Shown here: positions 27,201-34,751 of the stretch, one piece after another
How the letters are laid out: every line of letters begins with the position of its first letter
Position numbering within the stretch: the stretch's first letter is position 1
Assembly: GCF_013328345.1 (NCBI RefSeq)
Contig: NZ_JABULX010000013.1
Span: forward strand, 40,461-104,460
DNA: 64,000 nucleotides
DNA from: Marinifaba aquimaris
GTDB lineage: Bacteria > Pseudomonadota > Gammaproteobacteria > Enterobacterales > Alteromonadaceae
Reading direction: 5' to 3'
The notes under the pieces: model-generated
Database searches by the model: none
Seen by the model: only the letters and a program-made list of their open reading frames with translations
What the model was told of the DNA's origin: nothing
Position numbers and translations under genes: made by a program

Positions 27201-27402
27201 CTTTTTCGCGAACTTTAGCGATAAGTTGCTCTGCACTGCGTGTAAGGGAAGAAATAGCTTGCTCATCGGTTTTAATGAGCTGTGATAGTTCGGCCAAATA
27301 GGCACTTTCATCCACACAGTAGTTATGACTGATAATGGATTTTAATTCGTTCAGCGATGGTAGTTGGTAACCATCGGTTAAAACTTGGCTCGCTTTGAAC
27401 AT
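24247..27402 (-). CDS. putA: Bifunctional proline dehydrogenase / P5C dehydrogenase (short PutA)
   Basis: 1051 residues. The N-terminal two fifths is the proline dehydrogenase barrel (segments such as SIKLSALHPRYEEAQREG, IQIDAEEADRLELS, RLVKGAYWDSEIK). The C-terminal half is the aldehyde dehydrogenase: CVSPWNFPLAIFLGQ, FTGSTGTAK, ETGGQNAMIV and catalytic Cys841 in AGQRCSA. Together they oxidise proline to glutamate with FAD then NAD, channelling P5C. E. coli PutA has about 1320 residues and begins with a ribbon-helix-helix repressor domain; here the protein begins directly with the dehydrogenase arm, so it should not bind DNA. No separate regulator lies beside it. It is monocistronic, with a terminator at 24182. 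Confidence 0.95.
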   Translation of the reverse strand: MFKASQVLTDGYQLPSLNELKSIISHNYCVDESAYLAELSQLIKTDEQAISSLTRSAEQLIAKVREKAQGGDGIDAFLQQYSLDTEEGIILMCLAEALLRIPDSETADSLIKDKLNGADWEKHLKSSDSLLVNASTWGLMLTGKVINLDSQYEKEKKGLMGRMLNRLGEPVVRNAMYTAMKIMGKQFVLGRDIEEALKTSKDNRKVGYTHSYDMLGEAALTQADAAKYLQAYRRAIESIGQQKFDESDAPRPSISIKLSALHPRYEEAQREGVLNELAASLIGLIELARSLNVSIQIDAEEADRLELSLDLFAKVYRSEAAKGWGQLGLVVQAYSKRALPVLMWITQLAKEQGDLIPLRLVKGAYWDSEIKLCQQMGIAGYPVYTRKAGTDLSYLACAQFLLSEHTKGVIYPQFATHNAHTVVAINAVANGRDYEFQRLHGMGDDLYNTVLEQNTATNCRIYAPVGAHKDLLPYLVRRLLENGANSSFVHKLIDPKEPVGELAEHPYLSLKKVPSFANDKIKLPANIFVDRTNSKGDNLHIEALRTPFFDGVDKYKHSDYFAAPVIASKTRTSSEPRAVLSPQAEAKIGDVYFTTPAEAQNAINTAYQAYPEWRDTPVETRAACLDKLADLLEKHSAELIALCNQEAGKTLQDCIDEVREAVDFCRYYAVQARALFEPQVMPGPTGETNTLYALGRGVFVCVSPWNFPLAIFLGQVTAALVTGNAVLAKPAEQTSLIAHRAVDLCYQAGIPKNVLQFVPGVGRDIGDTLTSDSKIAGVCFTGSTGTAKHIQHVLANKAGAIAPLIAETGGQNAMIVDSTALPEQVVSDVVSSAFASAGQRCSALRVLFVQKDIAPRVEELLKGAMAELKVGDPALYSTDVGPVIDATAKEKLMHHINQISMEGELIYQTNLSVSDGYFVPPTAVRIDSIEQLDQEHFGPILHVVHYAADELQQVIDSINNTGFGLTLGIHSRNETFADYVARNVNVGNVYINRNQIGAVVGVQPFGGQGLSGTGPKAGGPHYLSRFITEKTISNNITAIGGNASLLALGDG

Positions 27403-27443
27403 TCTGACAAAACCTTCGTATATTTTCTCTTTTAATGCTTTGC

Positions 27444-27471
27444 AGTATAGATTTTTGTCTTCGCTTCAAAA
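27444..27471 (-). promoter_or_regulatory. Possible putA promoter
   Basis: On the minus strand TTTTGA and TATACT are spaced by 16 bases, ending about 42 bp before the putA start. The -10 box is good and the -35 is weak. Confidence 0.4.
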
Positions 27472-27580
27472 ACTCAAAGCTATGAGATGACATTTACACT
27501 CGGTGGGGATTTTGTATTAATCATTTTACAGTTGCAGAATAGTTACGCAACTTTAACAGGAAATGTAAAATATAAAATAC

Positions 27581-27605
27581 AAAAGCCCGCGAATGCGGGC
27601 TTTTT
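27581..27605 (-). terminator. Intrinsic terminator after the SH3-domain gene
   Basis: AAAAGCCCGC and GCGGGCTTTTT pair around GAAT. It lies 23 bp downstream of the minus-strand SH3 gene and would also stop plus-strand transcripts. Confidence 0.88.
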
Positions 27606-27627
27606 GTCTAAAAATGGCTCGTTGGAC

Positions 27628-28242
27628 TTACCATTGTTCGCGACGACGCTTTTTCGGTAATAAGGTTAAAATATAACCTAAAAGTACACCGCCGGCTAAA
27701 ACTCCACCACCTTTTAAGAACCACTGCAGTAAAACTTTTTGCTCAGATTCTTTGTTGTTTGTATCTACTTTGCTCAATGCTTGCTCTTTTTCAGTAAGCA
27801 AACTTTGGGTTTCAGATAAGCTTTGCTCTAACTGATTGACTTGCTGTTGTAGCGATAAAATTTGTTCGTCTTTAGCAGCTAACGTTTGTGTTTGTGCTGA
27901 CAAGTTTGTTGTTTGCTCAGCAAGTTCAGCTTGAGCTGCTTCTAGCTGGCTTTTTAAACCCGCTTGTTGCGTTAAATATTGGCTTTCAACCCAACCCGTT
28001 TTGCTGTTGTTATTCACTTGAGTGAATTTAGTTTCAGTGTTGATATCTAAAACTTCAAGTTCAGTGCCTGCTTGAATGGAACCTATGATGCGATATTGAC
28101 GACTTGGACCCGCGTGTAAAAATACCGTCAGTTTATCTGAGATATAAGCGGTTTCTTGATTGGCGTCTGTAGATTCAACTTCTTCTGCTAGCGTATAGGT
28201 CGAGGTTAGAAGCGCTAGGCTTAATGCTAAATGTCTCAACAT
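27628..28242 (-). CDS. ygiM: YgiM-type SH3-domain membrane protein
   Basis: 204 residues. A signal peptide (residues 1-19, ..STYTLA), a bacterial SH3 domain at about 30-90 (AYISDKLTVFLHAGPSRQYRIIG..GWVESQYL), a coiled coil rich in Gln, Glu and Leu at about 95-162, one transmembrane helix near 170-192 (GGGVLAGGVLLGYIL) and a short basic tail KKRRREQW. This is the order of the TIGR04211/YgiM family. The SH3 domain should lie in the periplasm, perhaps contacting peptidoglycan. It is divergent from the triphosphatase gene, as in many relatives. Confidence 0.85.
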   Translation of the reverse strand: MLRHLALSLALLTSTYTLAEEVESTDANQETAYISDKLTVFLHAGPSRQYRIIGSIQAGTELEVLDINTETKFTQVNNNSKTGWVESQYLTQQAGLKSQLEAAQAELAEQTTNLSAQTQTLAAKDEQILSLQQQVNQLEQSLSETQSLLTEKEQALSKVDTNNKESEQKVLLQWFLKGGGVLAGGVLLGYILTLLPKKRRREQW

Positions 28243-28483
28243 AAGTGACTGTCCGGTATCGTAAAATTATTATTTGAATTATGCGTCCAAGAGTAACGAG
28301 CCAAACCCTTGCCTGCAAGTGATAAATGATTGCAGTTGATAAAAAGTGGCCCTTGGCAGCATAAATCTAGCTTAAACCTTGAGGCTAAGCAATTTAAAGG
28401 CTGCTCTGAAGTATTGAACTTACTCGGTTGCTGCGGTATTTTGGAGGTTAATTTATACCTCTGGGTTTACCTTACATTCATTT

Positions 28484-30010
28484 ATGGATACTGAAATAGA
28501 ACTTAAGTTCTTTATCTCTAAACAAGCTGATATTAGTAATGAAGATATTCAATCTCAGCTCAATACTTTACTTACCGACTTATGTACTGAACCTGCCAAT
28601 AAAAAACACTTGGTTAACAGCTACTTTGATACCAAAACGCAAACGCTGAGGAGCTTTGACTTTGGTTTAAGAGTTCGCGCGGTTGATGGGCACATTGAAC
28701 AAACCATCAAAACGGCGGGCAGTGTAGTGGGTGGATTGCACAAAAGACCTGAGTACAATATCGATATCCAACAAATGCGCCCTGAGCTTGGGTTGTTCCC
28801 TCAGCACATTTGGCCACAAGACACTGACCTAGATGAATTAGCTCAAGAGCTTATCCCACTATTTACGACAACTTTTGATCGACACAAGTGGTTGTGTTTA
28901 TTTCAGCAAAGCACCATTGAAGTCGTGCTCGATTTAGGTGAAATCGATGCTGGTAAAGACACGGTTGAAATTCGTGAGATTGAGCTTGAATTAGTTGATG
29001 GGGATGTCAGGCACCTGTGTGAACTTGCCGAGCAACTCAGTGCTAAATTACCGCTCAGATTATCAAACGATTCAAAGGCCGCACGTGGTTATCGCTTGTT
29101 CACTGAAAAGGCGATGAAAAATAAAGAGTCATTGGGGGCAGTGCCTTTAACACTGGAAGATAGTGTTGAAGCGGCATTTATTAAAACCATTCAACACGGT
29201 TTATCGTATTGGCAATACCATGAAGAGGTCTATGTAAATAGTGGCAAGTTAAGTAGCTTAACTGAAATGGCAAAAGGTTTGTGGTTAGTTAAACACGGCT
29301 TGTGGTTATATCGCTTTGCTATTCCAGAAGCGGCTACTGGGCAAATTTGGCAAGGGTTGGAATTGATCTTAGCTCAATTTGAATGGCTAGAAGATGAAGA
29401 GCGTTTAAAGCGCTTAGTCTCCAAAAAAGGCAGCTTTAGTAAGAAGCTCAGTAACTTTGCTAAGTTTAGAAAGTACCTCTCAAGCTTGAGGGTAACGAAA
29501 GACAAAGAAGCCGAGCTATTGACATTCATGCACTCAAAGACCTATTCAAGTTTTATTATTCGTTTGGTTAAGTGGCTATATGAACGCTCGTGGCGTTGTC
29601 ACTCAGAAGTGGATGAAAAGCTACTCAATTCTGCGGTCATTGAACGCAGCGGTCAGTTTCAAGAAAACAGTTGGGATAAGGTCAGGGAATTAATGCCGGA
29701 GCGCATTGAGATGTCAGCCCTCGATTATATGCAAGCAAAATCCAAGCTCGGTCGCAGTTTGTTAACGGGCAATTGTGTTGGGCGTCTGTATCCTGACTCA
29801 GAGTGGCAAGACTTTCGTTCGCCTTGGTTAGATATTATCCATGGTATTGAAGAGCTGGGGGCATTTGGCATCTTGTACAAAGCGATGCTTGATTACAAAG
29901 ACGAAGATACCCAAGCATTGCAAGAGTGGTGCAAAAACAAATCTGAAAATTTAGTTTTTGCGATGGAGCAATCGAGAAAGTCTGCTTATAAGCTCGAAGC
30001 CTATTGGTAA
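28484..30010 (+). CDS. ygiF: Inorganic triphosphatase, CYTH plus CHAD domains
   Basis: 508 residues. The CYTH signature TEIELKF stands at residues 2-8. Alternating charged strands follow (FDFGLRVRAVDGHIEQTIKT, VEIREIELELVDG), forming the triphosphate tunnel to about residue 200. A helical CHAD domain rich in Arg, Lys and His follows from about 215 to the end and probably binds polyphosphate. It hydrolyses tripolyphosphate with Mg2+. It is single, with its own terminator at 30026. Confidence 0.9.
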   Translation: MDTEIELKFFISKQADISNEDIQSQLNTLLTDLCTEPANKKHLVNSYFDTKTQTLRSFDFGLRVRAVDGHIEQTIKTAGSVVGGLHKRPEYNIDIQQMRPELGLFPQHIWPQDTDLDELAQELIPLFTTTFDRHKWLCLFQQSTIEVVLDLGEIDAGKDTVEIREIELELVDGDVRHLCELAEQLSAKLPLRLSNDSKAARGYRLFTEKAMKNKESLGAVPLTLEDSVEAAFIKTIQHGLSYWQYHEEVYVNSGKLSSLTEMAKGLWLVKHGLWLYRFAIPEAATGQIWQGLELILAQFEWLEDEERLKRLVSKKGSFSKKLSNFAKFRKYLSSLRVTKDKEAELLTFMHSKTYSSFIIRLVKWLYERSWRCHSEVDEKLLNSAVIERSGQFQENSWDKVRELMPERIEMSALDYMQAKSKLGRSLLTGNCVGRLYPDSEWQDFRSPWLDIIHGIEELGAFGILYKAMLDYKDEDTQALQEWCKNKSENLVFAMEQSRKSAYKLEAYW

Positions 30011-30025
30011 TTAATTCATCAATTG

Positions 30026-30054
30026 AAAAAAGCGGGTATTTACCCGCTTTTTTT
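30026..30054 (+). terminator. Intrinsic terminator after ygiF
   Basis: AAAAAAGCGGGTA and TACCCGCTTTTTTT pair with a very short loop, followed by T residues. Confidence 0.88.
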
Positions 30055-30121
30055 ATTTCAGAACGGGCCTTTGCAGTAGTTGAACTGAGCGATTCACGTT
30101 AAAATAAAAACAGATTCAACA

Positions 30122-30742
30122 ATGAAGAACGCGTTTATGTCATCTTGCCAATTATTTTTTATTTACGACACTCATTGCCCATGGAGTTATGCTGCGACCC
30201 CTCTAGTCGACGCTATCATTCAGGCGTTTCCTGAAATGGAATTAAACTTACTGCACTGTGCTTATTATGATGGCAGTGCCAATATTGGTGTTAAAACAAC
30301 TGAGCAAGTAGAAGAGGTTAGTGGTATTACATTAGCGGATGCATATCACCAACAACGCAAAATCGCTGCAGATTCGACCATTAGTGCAAATTTAATGGCT
30401 TGGGTCGATCACAAGCTTGAAGAGCAATCTTTCGAAATTTTAAAAGCGTTACAAGCCCTGCATTTTCAGCAAGGTTTATCGTTAAATAGTGCTGAAGACT
30501 TTGATAGTTTAATCAAAGACTTCAAATTGTCAGCGCCAAATAAAGTGTTTTCAAGCGATAAACTGAGCAAAGATGCCGAAGCTATTTTTGCTGATATTGG
30601 TGAGTTGCAAGAGGTGATTGGTACTCAATCAATACCTGCTTTATTGCTTGCTGTTGATGAAGAACTGGTTCTGTTAAATCACAACTATTATTTGAAAGAC
30701 CCTCAAGCTATCGTAGAAGCGATCAAGCTTGAATTAAACTAA
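30122..30742 (+). CDS. DsbA-family thioredoxin-fold protein with a CxxS active site
   Basis: 206 residues, no signal peptide, so cytoplasmic. The N-terminal strand LFFIYDTHCPWSYAATP carries a single cysteine: the usual CxxC is C19-P-W-S22. The helical insertion follows, and IGTQSIPALLL carries the cis-proline loop that faces the active site. Fold and length fit the DsbA/FrnE group, acting as an isomerase, glutathione transferase or monothiol oxidoreductase; the substrate is unknown. The start may be 30122 or the ATG at 30137 (MSSCQLFF); neither has a strong ribosome site. Confidence 0.8.
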   Translation: MKNAFMSSCQLFFIYDTHCPWSYAATPLVDAIIQAFPEMELNLLHCAYYDGSANIGVKTTEQVEEVSGITLADAYHQQRKIAADSTISANLMAWVDHKLEEQSFEILKALQALHFQQGLSLNSAEDFDSLIKDFKLSAPNKVFSSDKLSKDAEAIFADIGELQEVIGTQSIPALLLAVDEELVLLNHNYYLKDPQAIVEAIKLELN

Positions 30743-30766
30743 ACATTCAATTGTTTAAGCCTTTCT

Positions 30767-30796
30767 AAACCCAGCATTCTGAGCTGGGTTTTTTAT
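30767..30796 (+). terminator. Intrinsic terminator after the DsbA-like gene
   Basis: AAACCCAGC and GCTGGGTTT form a nine-base stem around ATTCTGA, followed by a T-run. Confidence 0.88.
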
Positions 30797-31086
30797 TTTT
30801 TCCAGTATGCCTTTGCTTGTTTTATATTCATTTTTTGCGCTTGTTTTATCCCCTGATAGCGTTTTATAACACGCTCTTTCTGTAATCTTTTCTTTACGCG
30901 CGATGTGCTTGTCACACTTGGTCTGGCGAACAATTAATCAGATTCTTCATCGCTATTAAACGGCAAAAACAAGAATGTTAATTTTATGTAATAAGTTGAT
31001 AAATGTTGTTTCTGAGATTTAATCTGAGATACCTCTTTGAGCTGTGGGGTGGATTTTAATAACAATAATCAGAGGATGCTACGGCT
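30797..31086. other. Intergenic region upstream of the secreted protease
   Basis: About 290 bp without a gene. It is AT-rich and ends in AGAGGATG just before the protease start at 31087. I see no convincing operator, repeat or small reading frame with a ribosome site. It presumably carries the protease promoter. Confidence 0.5.
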
Positions 31087-32832
31087 ATGAAGCACTTAAG
31101 CAACAATCCAAATCAGAAACAAAACAAGCACAAATTTAATCTCAAAAAAGCAATCATCTTAGCGTTAACCGCAGGATATAGCTTATTGCCTACATCAGTC
31201 TCGGCTGAATCTCAACAAGTTGTTGACCCGCAAATTGTCGGCGGTAAGCCAACAACTCCGGGTTCACGCCCTTATCAAGTTGCACTCTTGATGAACGGCC
31301 GTCAGGGTTGTGGTGGTACCTTAATTTCAAGCCAATGGGTGCTGACTGCGGCACACTGTTTAGACAATGTATCAACGAGTTCTTTAACCGTTAGAGTTGG
31401 CGCGCACTCTATCAGTGCCAACGACGGTCAAACCATTGGTGTTAGCCAAATTATTAAACACGAATATTGGGCTGGTGCTAACGGTATTCGCTCTGGTAAC
31501 GATATCGGTTTACTTCGCCTAGCATCACCAGCACCTGCGAACATCACACCAGCGAGCTTACCAACTCAAGCCTTAGCCGATCAGTATGCGGGTGTTGGTC
31601 AATACATCACGGTATCGGGCTGGGGTTTAACATATAACCAAGGTTCACCGTCTGACACTTTAAGGGAAGTCGATTTACCGGTTATTTCTAACTCACAATG
31701 TTCGAGTGAATTAAGATTTAATTTACCAAGTTCAGTTATTTGTGGTGGCGGTCCAAATGGTACCTCTGCATGTAATGGTGATTCGGGTGGGCCATATGCC
31801 TTTTCAGCAAATGGCAAGTTCTATTCAGCTGGTACGGTCAGTTGGGGCCAAGCTTGCCGCGGAGCAACTGCATTTACCCGTACGACGAGTTATTTAGATT
31901 GGATTGAAGGAAAGACAGGTATTAAACCTGATGACGGTTCGGGCTCAGAGGATGCATTACCTGTTGCTAGATTTACCCATTCGGTTAATGGTCTAACGGT
32001 CAGCTTTAACAACAGCTCAACTGATGATAAAGGCGTTGTTAGCCACAGTTGGGAGTTGGGTGATGGCAATCGCTCAAGTGATATCAATCCAGTTCATAAC
32101 TACCAACAAGCTGGTACATACACTGTGGTGTTAACGGTAACGGATACGAAAGGACAAACCGACTCTGTATCAGATACGGTAACAGTATCAGGTGGCGATA
32201 ATGGTGGCGATGACGGCAATAAAGGCTGTGATGGTTTACCTGCTTGGAATGCAACTACGGGTTATAAATTATCAGATGTAGTGAGTCACAAAGGCAGTAA
32301 ATACGAAGCAATTTGGTGGTCGACTGGTGCTGACCCGCAAGTCTTTTCTAATGTTTGGAAAAATTTAGGTCAATGTAGCGGTGGTGATAATGGTGGCGAT
32401 CAAAACCAGGCACCAAATGCTGACTTCACTGTTGCTAAAAATGGTCTTACGGTTTCACTAACGGATAACTCATCTGATGATAAAGGCGTGGTGAGCCATG
32501 TTTGGAATTTAGGTGATGGCAGTTCGAGTAACTCAGCGAGCCTAAATCATACTTATGCTCAAGCGGGTACTTACACGGTGACGTTAACGGTTCGCGATGC
32601 TGAAGGTTTATCTGATACATCTTCGGTTCAGGTAACGGTAGCTGCAGGTGGTGGCGATAACGGTAGCTGTAATGGCCTAGCTAACTGGCAAGCAACGCAA
32701 GTTTACAACAATGGCGATCGCGTTGCTTACCAAGGTCATGAGTACAAAGCGAATTGGTGGACTCAAAACCAAAATCCGGCAGAAAACTCTGGTCCTTGGT
32801 CTGTTTGGACTAAGGTCGGTGTTTGTAACTAG
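31087..32832 (+). CDS. Secreted chymotrypsin-fold serine protease with two PKD and two chitin-binding modules
   Basis: 581 residues. A long basic N-region precedes a signal peptide ending near Ala40 (TSVSA). The mature protease begins at I50-V-G-G after a ten-residue propeptide. The catalytic triad is His90 (TAAHC), Asp139 (GNDIGLL) and Ser233 (GDSGGP). The residue six before the serine (Ser227, chymotrypsin position 189) is Ser and not Asp, so the S1 pocket is chymotrypsin-like. Then come PKD domain 1 (LPVARFTH to about 368), a CBM5/12-like module (LPAWNATTGYKLSDVVSHKG), PKD domain 2 (PNADFTV..) and a second CBM5/12-like module (NWQATQVYNNGDRVAYQG) to the end, joined by Gly/Asp-rich linkers. 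It probably degrades protein in chitin-rich or particulate material outside the cell. Confidence 0.93.
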   Translation: MKHLSNNPNQKQNKHKFNLKKAIILALTAGYSLLPTSVSAESQQVVDPQIVGGKPTTPGSRPYQVALLMNGRQGCGGTLISSQWVLTAAHCLDNVSTSSLTVRVGAHSISANDGQTIGVSQIIKHEYWAGANGIRSGNDIGLLRLASPAPANITPASLPTQALADQYAGVGQYITVSGWGLTYNQGSPSDTLREVDLPVISNSQCSSELRFNLPSSVICGGGPNGTSACNGDSGGPYAFSANGKFYSAGTVSWGQACRGATAFTRTTSYLDWIEGKTGIKPDDGSGSEDALPVARFTHSVNGLTVSFNNSSTDDKGVVSHSWELGDGNRSSDINPVHNYQQAGTYTVVLTVTDTKGQTDSVSDTVTVSGGDNGGDDGNKGCDGLPAWNATTGYKLSDVVSHKGSKYEAIWWSTGADPQVFSNVWKNLGQCSGGDNGGDQNQAPNADFTVAKNGLTVSLTDNSSDDKGVVSHVWNLGDGSSSNSASLNHTYAQAGTYTVTLTVRDAEGLSDTSSVQVTVAAGGGDNGSCNGLANWQATQVYNNGDRVAYQGHEYKANWWTQNQNPAENSGPWSVWTKVGVCN

Positions 32833-32861
32833 TCTTTTACTTTGCTCCTTCGACTAGTTTG

Positions 32862-32888
32862 GGCGCGGCATTTGCCGCGCCTTTTTTA
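32862..32888 (+). terminator. Intrinsic terminator after the protease
   Basis: GGCGCGGCA and TGCCGCGCC form a nine-base GC-rich stem followed by TTTTTT. Confidence 0.92.
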
Positions 32889-32960
32889 TCTTCAAAGGCT
32901 GACTTGTGAGTCATTTTTGGTTAGTGTGTCCGTTTTATTGGCGAGCAACAAAGGACGGAA

Positions 32961-34175
32961 ATGGCACTCAGCGCGGTCGATTTACAAGCCATACATGCAG
33001 TAGGAAAGCAACTCAAAGAACAACTTAACCAGATTTTACTGGCCTTGCCTAATCATGCTAAAAGCATTGCCGGGTTGACGGAATATCTCAGTTATAATCG
33101 CTCAAATGCTCAACGTGTGATCAAAGCCAGTCAGTGCCTCGACTTTAAATTGGTCTTAACGGCTTGTCCGGGGGTGGCTGCGTTAAGAGAGTTCAGTCAT
33201 TTATTACAAATCAAATCGCTAGAGTCACTCGACTTAAATGAACTCAATCAAACCATTGACCAAATGGAGCAAATTATTCGTCAGCATGCAAGAAGCCATG
33301 CTGAGCTTAAACGTCTGTTATCGGCGCAATCGAGTAAAAAAAGTTCTGGTAAAGGACGTTTAGCAACATCCCAGTTGCGTAAGCAGCACTTTGAAGCATC
33401 GAGTCAGTTAATTGGTAATCAGATTGAACAAATGTTCACCTGTCATATTTTAACTGAAAACCGCTTTAATCCCGATTACTTACACGAAGTGGCTATTGTT
33501 TCTAAAAACGGTGTTCGTCTAGGTGAGCAAGCGCCGCCTTTTGTGCAATTTTACACTCACCCTAATAATGATAATTTTACCGGGCCAGCGCGCTATAAGC
33601 TCGATGATCGCGTTAAAGAAAACCAATTTGAAATAGGCATCATAGATGCATTTAGTTCAGACTTTTTTGCTGACAGTTACACCGAGTATTCAACTAGCAA
33701 CTCAGGCTTAGTATTTGCTAATTTACCGCGTGAGCAAGCTTTCAACGCTTCTTTTCTCTTTAGTAACCCAGATGAATTGGTCAATCCGATGAGCAACGAA
33801 AGCCGATGTAGCTCGACCAGTATTTCCATCAAAAACCCCACTCGTCATTTAGCCATGATGGTGTTTATCGAAAAATCGTTAGATAGACAGAGCAATGTCA
33901 ATGTGGGCTGTTATTCAGGGAATCAAAAGGTAGAGGAAGGTAAATTAAAAGCGTCAGAGATGTGGACTGAAAAACTACCTGGTTTTCCAGAGCTCAAGGT
34001 GTTGGCAAATGGTGCACCGCAAATGCAATCCATTAACGCAATTGAGGTGAGTGATCAAATCGACTTTTTATTTCAGTTTGCCGGATTAAACCAAGCGGAT
34101 TTTGCTTGTTATTTGATGACGGTTGATTACCCCATTTGGTCATCTACTTATCGCATCTACTTTGAACACGCCTAA
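32961..34175 (+). CDS. Unrecognised conserved-looking protein with an N-terminal helix-turn-helix-like segment
   Basis: 404 residues, no signal peptide or membrane segment. A good ribosome site (AAAGGACGG) precedes the ATG. Residues about 30-75 (HAKSIAGLTEYLSYNRSNAQRVIKA followed by CPGVAALREF) read like a helix-turn-helix unit. Residues 90-125 are helical with a Lys/Ser-rich linker (SSKKSSGKGR). The remaining 270 residues look like a mixed alpha/beta domain with aromatic strands (PPFVQFYTHP, YPIWSSTYRIYFEHA). I do not recognise the family. The arrangement resembles a DNA-binding regulator with a large effector domain, but that is a guess. It stands alone, between two terminated or separately promoted units. 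Confidence 0.7.
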   Translation: MALSAVDLQAIHAVGKQLKEQLNQILLALPNHAKSIAGLTEYLSYNRSNAQRVIKASQCLDFKLVLTACPGVAALREFSHLLQIKSLESLDLNELNQTIDQMEQIIRQHARSHAELKRLLSAQSSKKSSGKGRLATSQLRKQHFEASSQLIGNQIEQMFTCHILTENRFNPDYLHEVAIVSKNGVRLGEQAPPFVQFYTHPNNDNFTGPARYKLDDRVKENQFEIGIIDAFSSDFFADSYTEYSTSNSGLVFANLPREQAFNASFLFSNPDELVNPMSNESRCSSTSISIKNPTRHLAMMVFIEKSLDRQSNVNVGCYSGNQKVEEGKLKASEMWTEKLPGFPELKVLANGAPQMQSINAIEVSDQIDFLFQFAGLNQADFACYLMTVDYPIWSSTYRIYFEHA

Positions 34176-34182
34176 TAGGCGA

Positions 34183-34211
34183 TTGAGATTATTTGTCTTA
34201 AACGCTATGCT
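34183..34211 (+). promoter_or_regulatory. Probable sigma-70 promoter of the Cus-type operon
   Basis: TTGAGA and TATGCT are separated by exactly 17 bp, ending 37 bp before the ATG of the small metal-rich protein. I saw no MerR-type palindrome with a 19-20 bp spacer, so a CueR-type switch is not evident here. Confidence 0.5.
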
Positions 34212-34248
34212 ATAAACGTCATCACTCAAGGCTTGGTTTATAAGTAAC

Positions 34249-34656
34249 ATGTACAAAATTATTTTAATCTTGTTGATGTTAGTCAGTTTTACTGGCCAAG
34301 CTTGGGTGTCTGTTGCTAAGCACCAAAGCCAAGATTGTTTAGCCATGCACCAGAGTGCTGACATGCATGCTATGCATCATACAGATGAACACAATATGGA
34401 TATTGGTACTCATGCCATGCCATGTTGTGACAGTGCATTCAATCACCACAGTGCAATGACTAAACTGAGCGAATTAAATGCGCAAAAAGCCGAAAATAAT
34501 TGCGGCTGCCAAGACTCTCTATCAAGCCCATTGAGCTTAGTTACCTTTGATTTGGCGGTGCCGAAAAACACCTTTGCCAATGAAAAGATCAGCAGCGGGC
34601 TATTTCAAGCAACCTCACTTATCGGCGTTAATCTATTTCGCCCTCCCATCGCCTAA
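34249..34656 (+). CDS. Small Met/His/Cys-rich exported protein leading the Cus-type operon
   Basis: 135 residues. A signal peptide or anchor is at residues 1-19 (MYKIILILLMLVSFTGQAW). The mature part contains a dense metal-ligand stretch (MHQSADMHAMHHTDEHNMDI), CC and CGC motifs and two more His. It ends in LFRPPIA. The start of the next operon's leader protein (42956) has the same design and the same RPPI ending. It probably binds Cu(I)/Ag(I) in the periplasm and hands it to the pump, or senses load. It is 95 bp upstream of the adaptor gene, on the same strand. The family name is not known to me. Confidence 0.8.
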   Translation: MYKIILILLMLVSFTGQAWVSVAKHQSQDCLAMHQSADMHAMHHTDEHNMDIGTHAMPCCDSAFNHHSAMTKLSELNAQKAENNCGCQDSLSSPLSLVTFDLAVPKNTFANEKISSGLFQATSLIGVNLFRPPIA

Positions 34657-34688
34657 TACTCATTTTTCACTTCTTTTTTTACAGCTTT

Positions 34689-34736
34689 AGTCTATTCGTA
34701 GACTGTGTTTATTGATTCCCCCTCAAACTTTTGAGG
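34689..34736 (+). other. Two tandem small hairpins between the leader gene and the Cus adaptor gene
   Basis: AGTCTA-TTCG-TAGACT at 34689-34704 (six-base stem with a stable UUCG tetraloop) and CCTCAAA-CT-TTTGAGG at 34721-34736. Neither is followed by a T-run. They may mark an mRNA processing or stability site that sets different protein levels on one transcript. Confidence 0.4.
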
Positions 34737-34751
34737 TCATAGGAAAAATGT

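Noticed and set aside
26789..27301. 170-codon plus-strand frame inside putA
   Set aside because: It is antisense to a well-conserved gene and rich in Ser/Leu as expected from complementary codons; no ribosome site.
34183..34211. CueR/MerR-type operator in front of the Cus-type operon
   Set aside because: The promoter spacer is 17 bp and no inverted repeat lies between its boxes, unlike the SoxR promoter at 55619.
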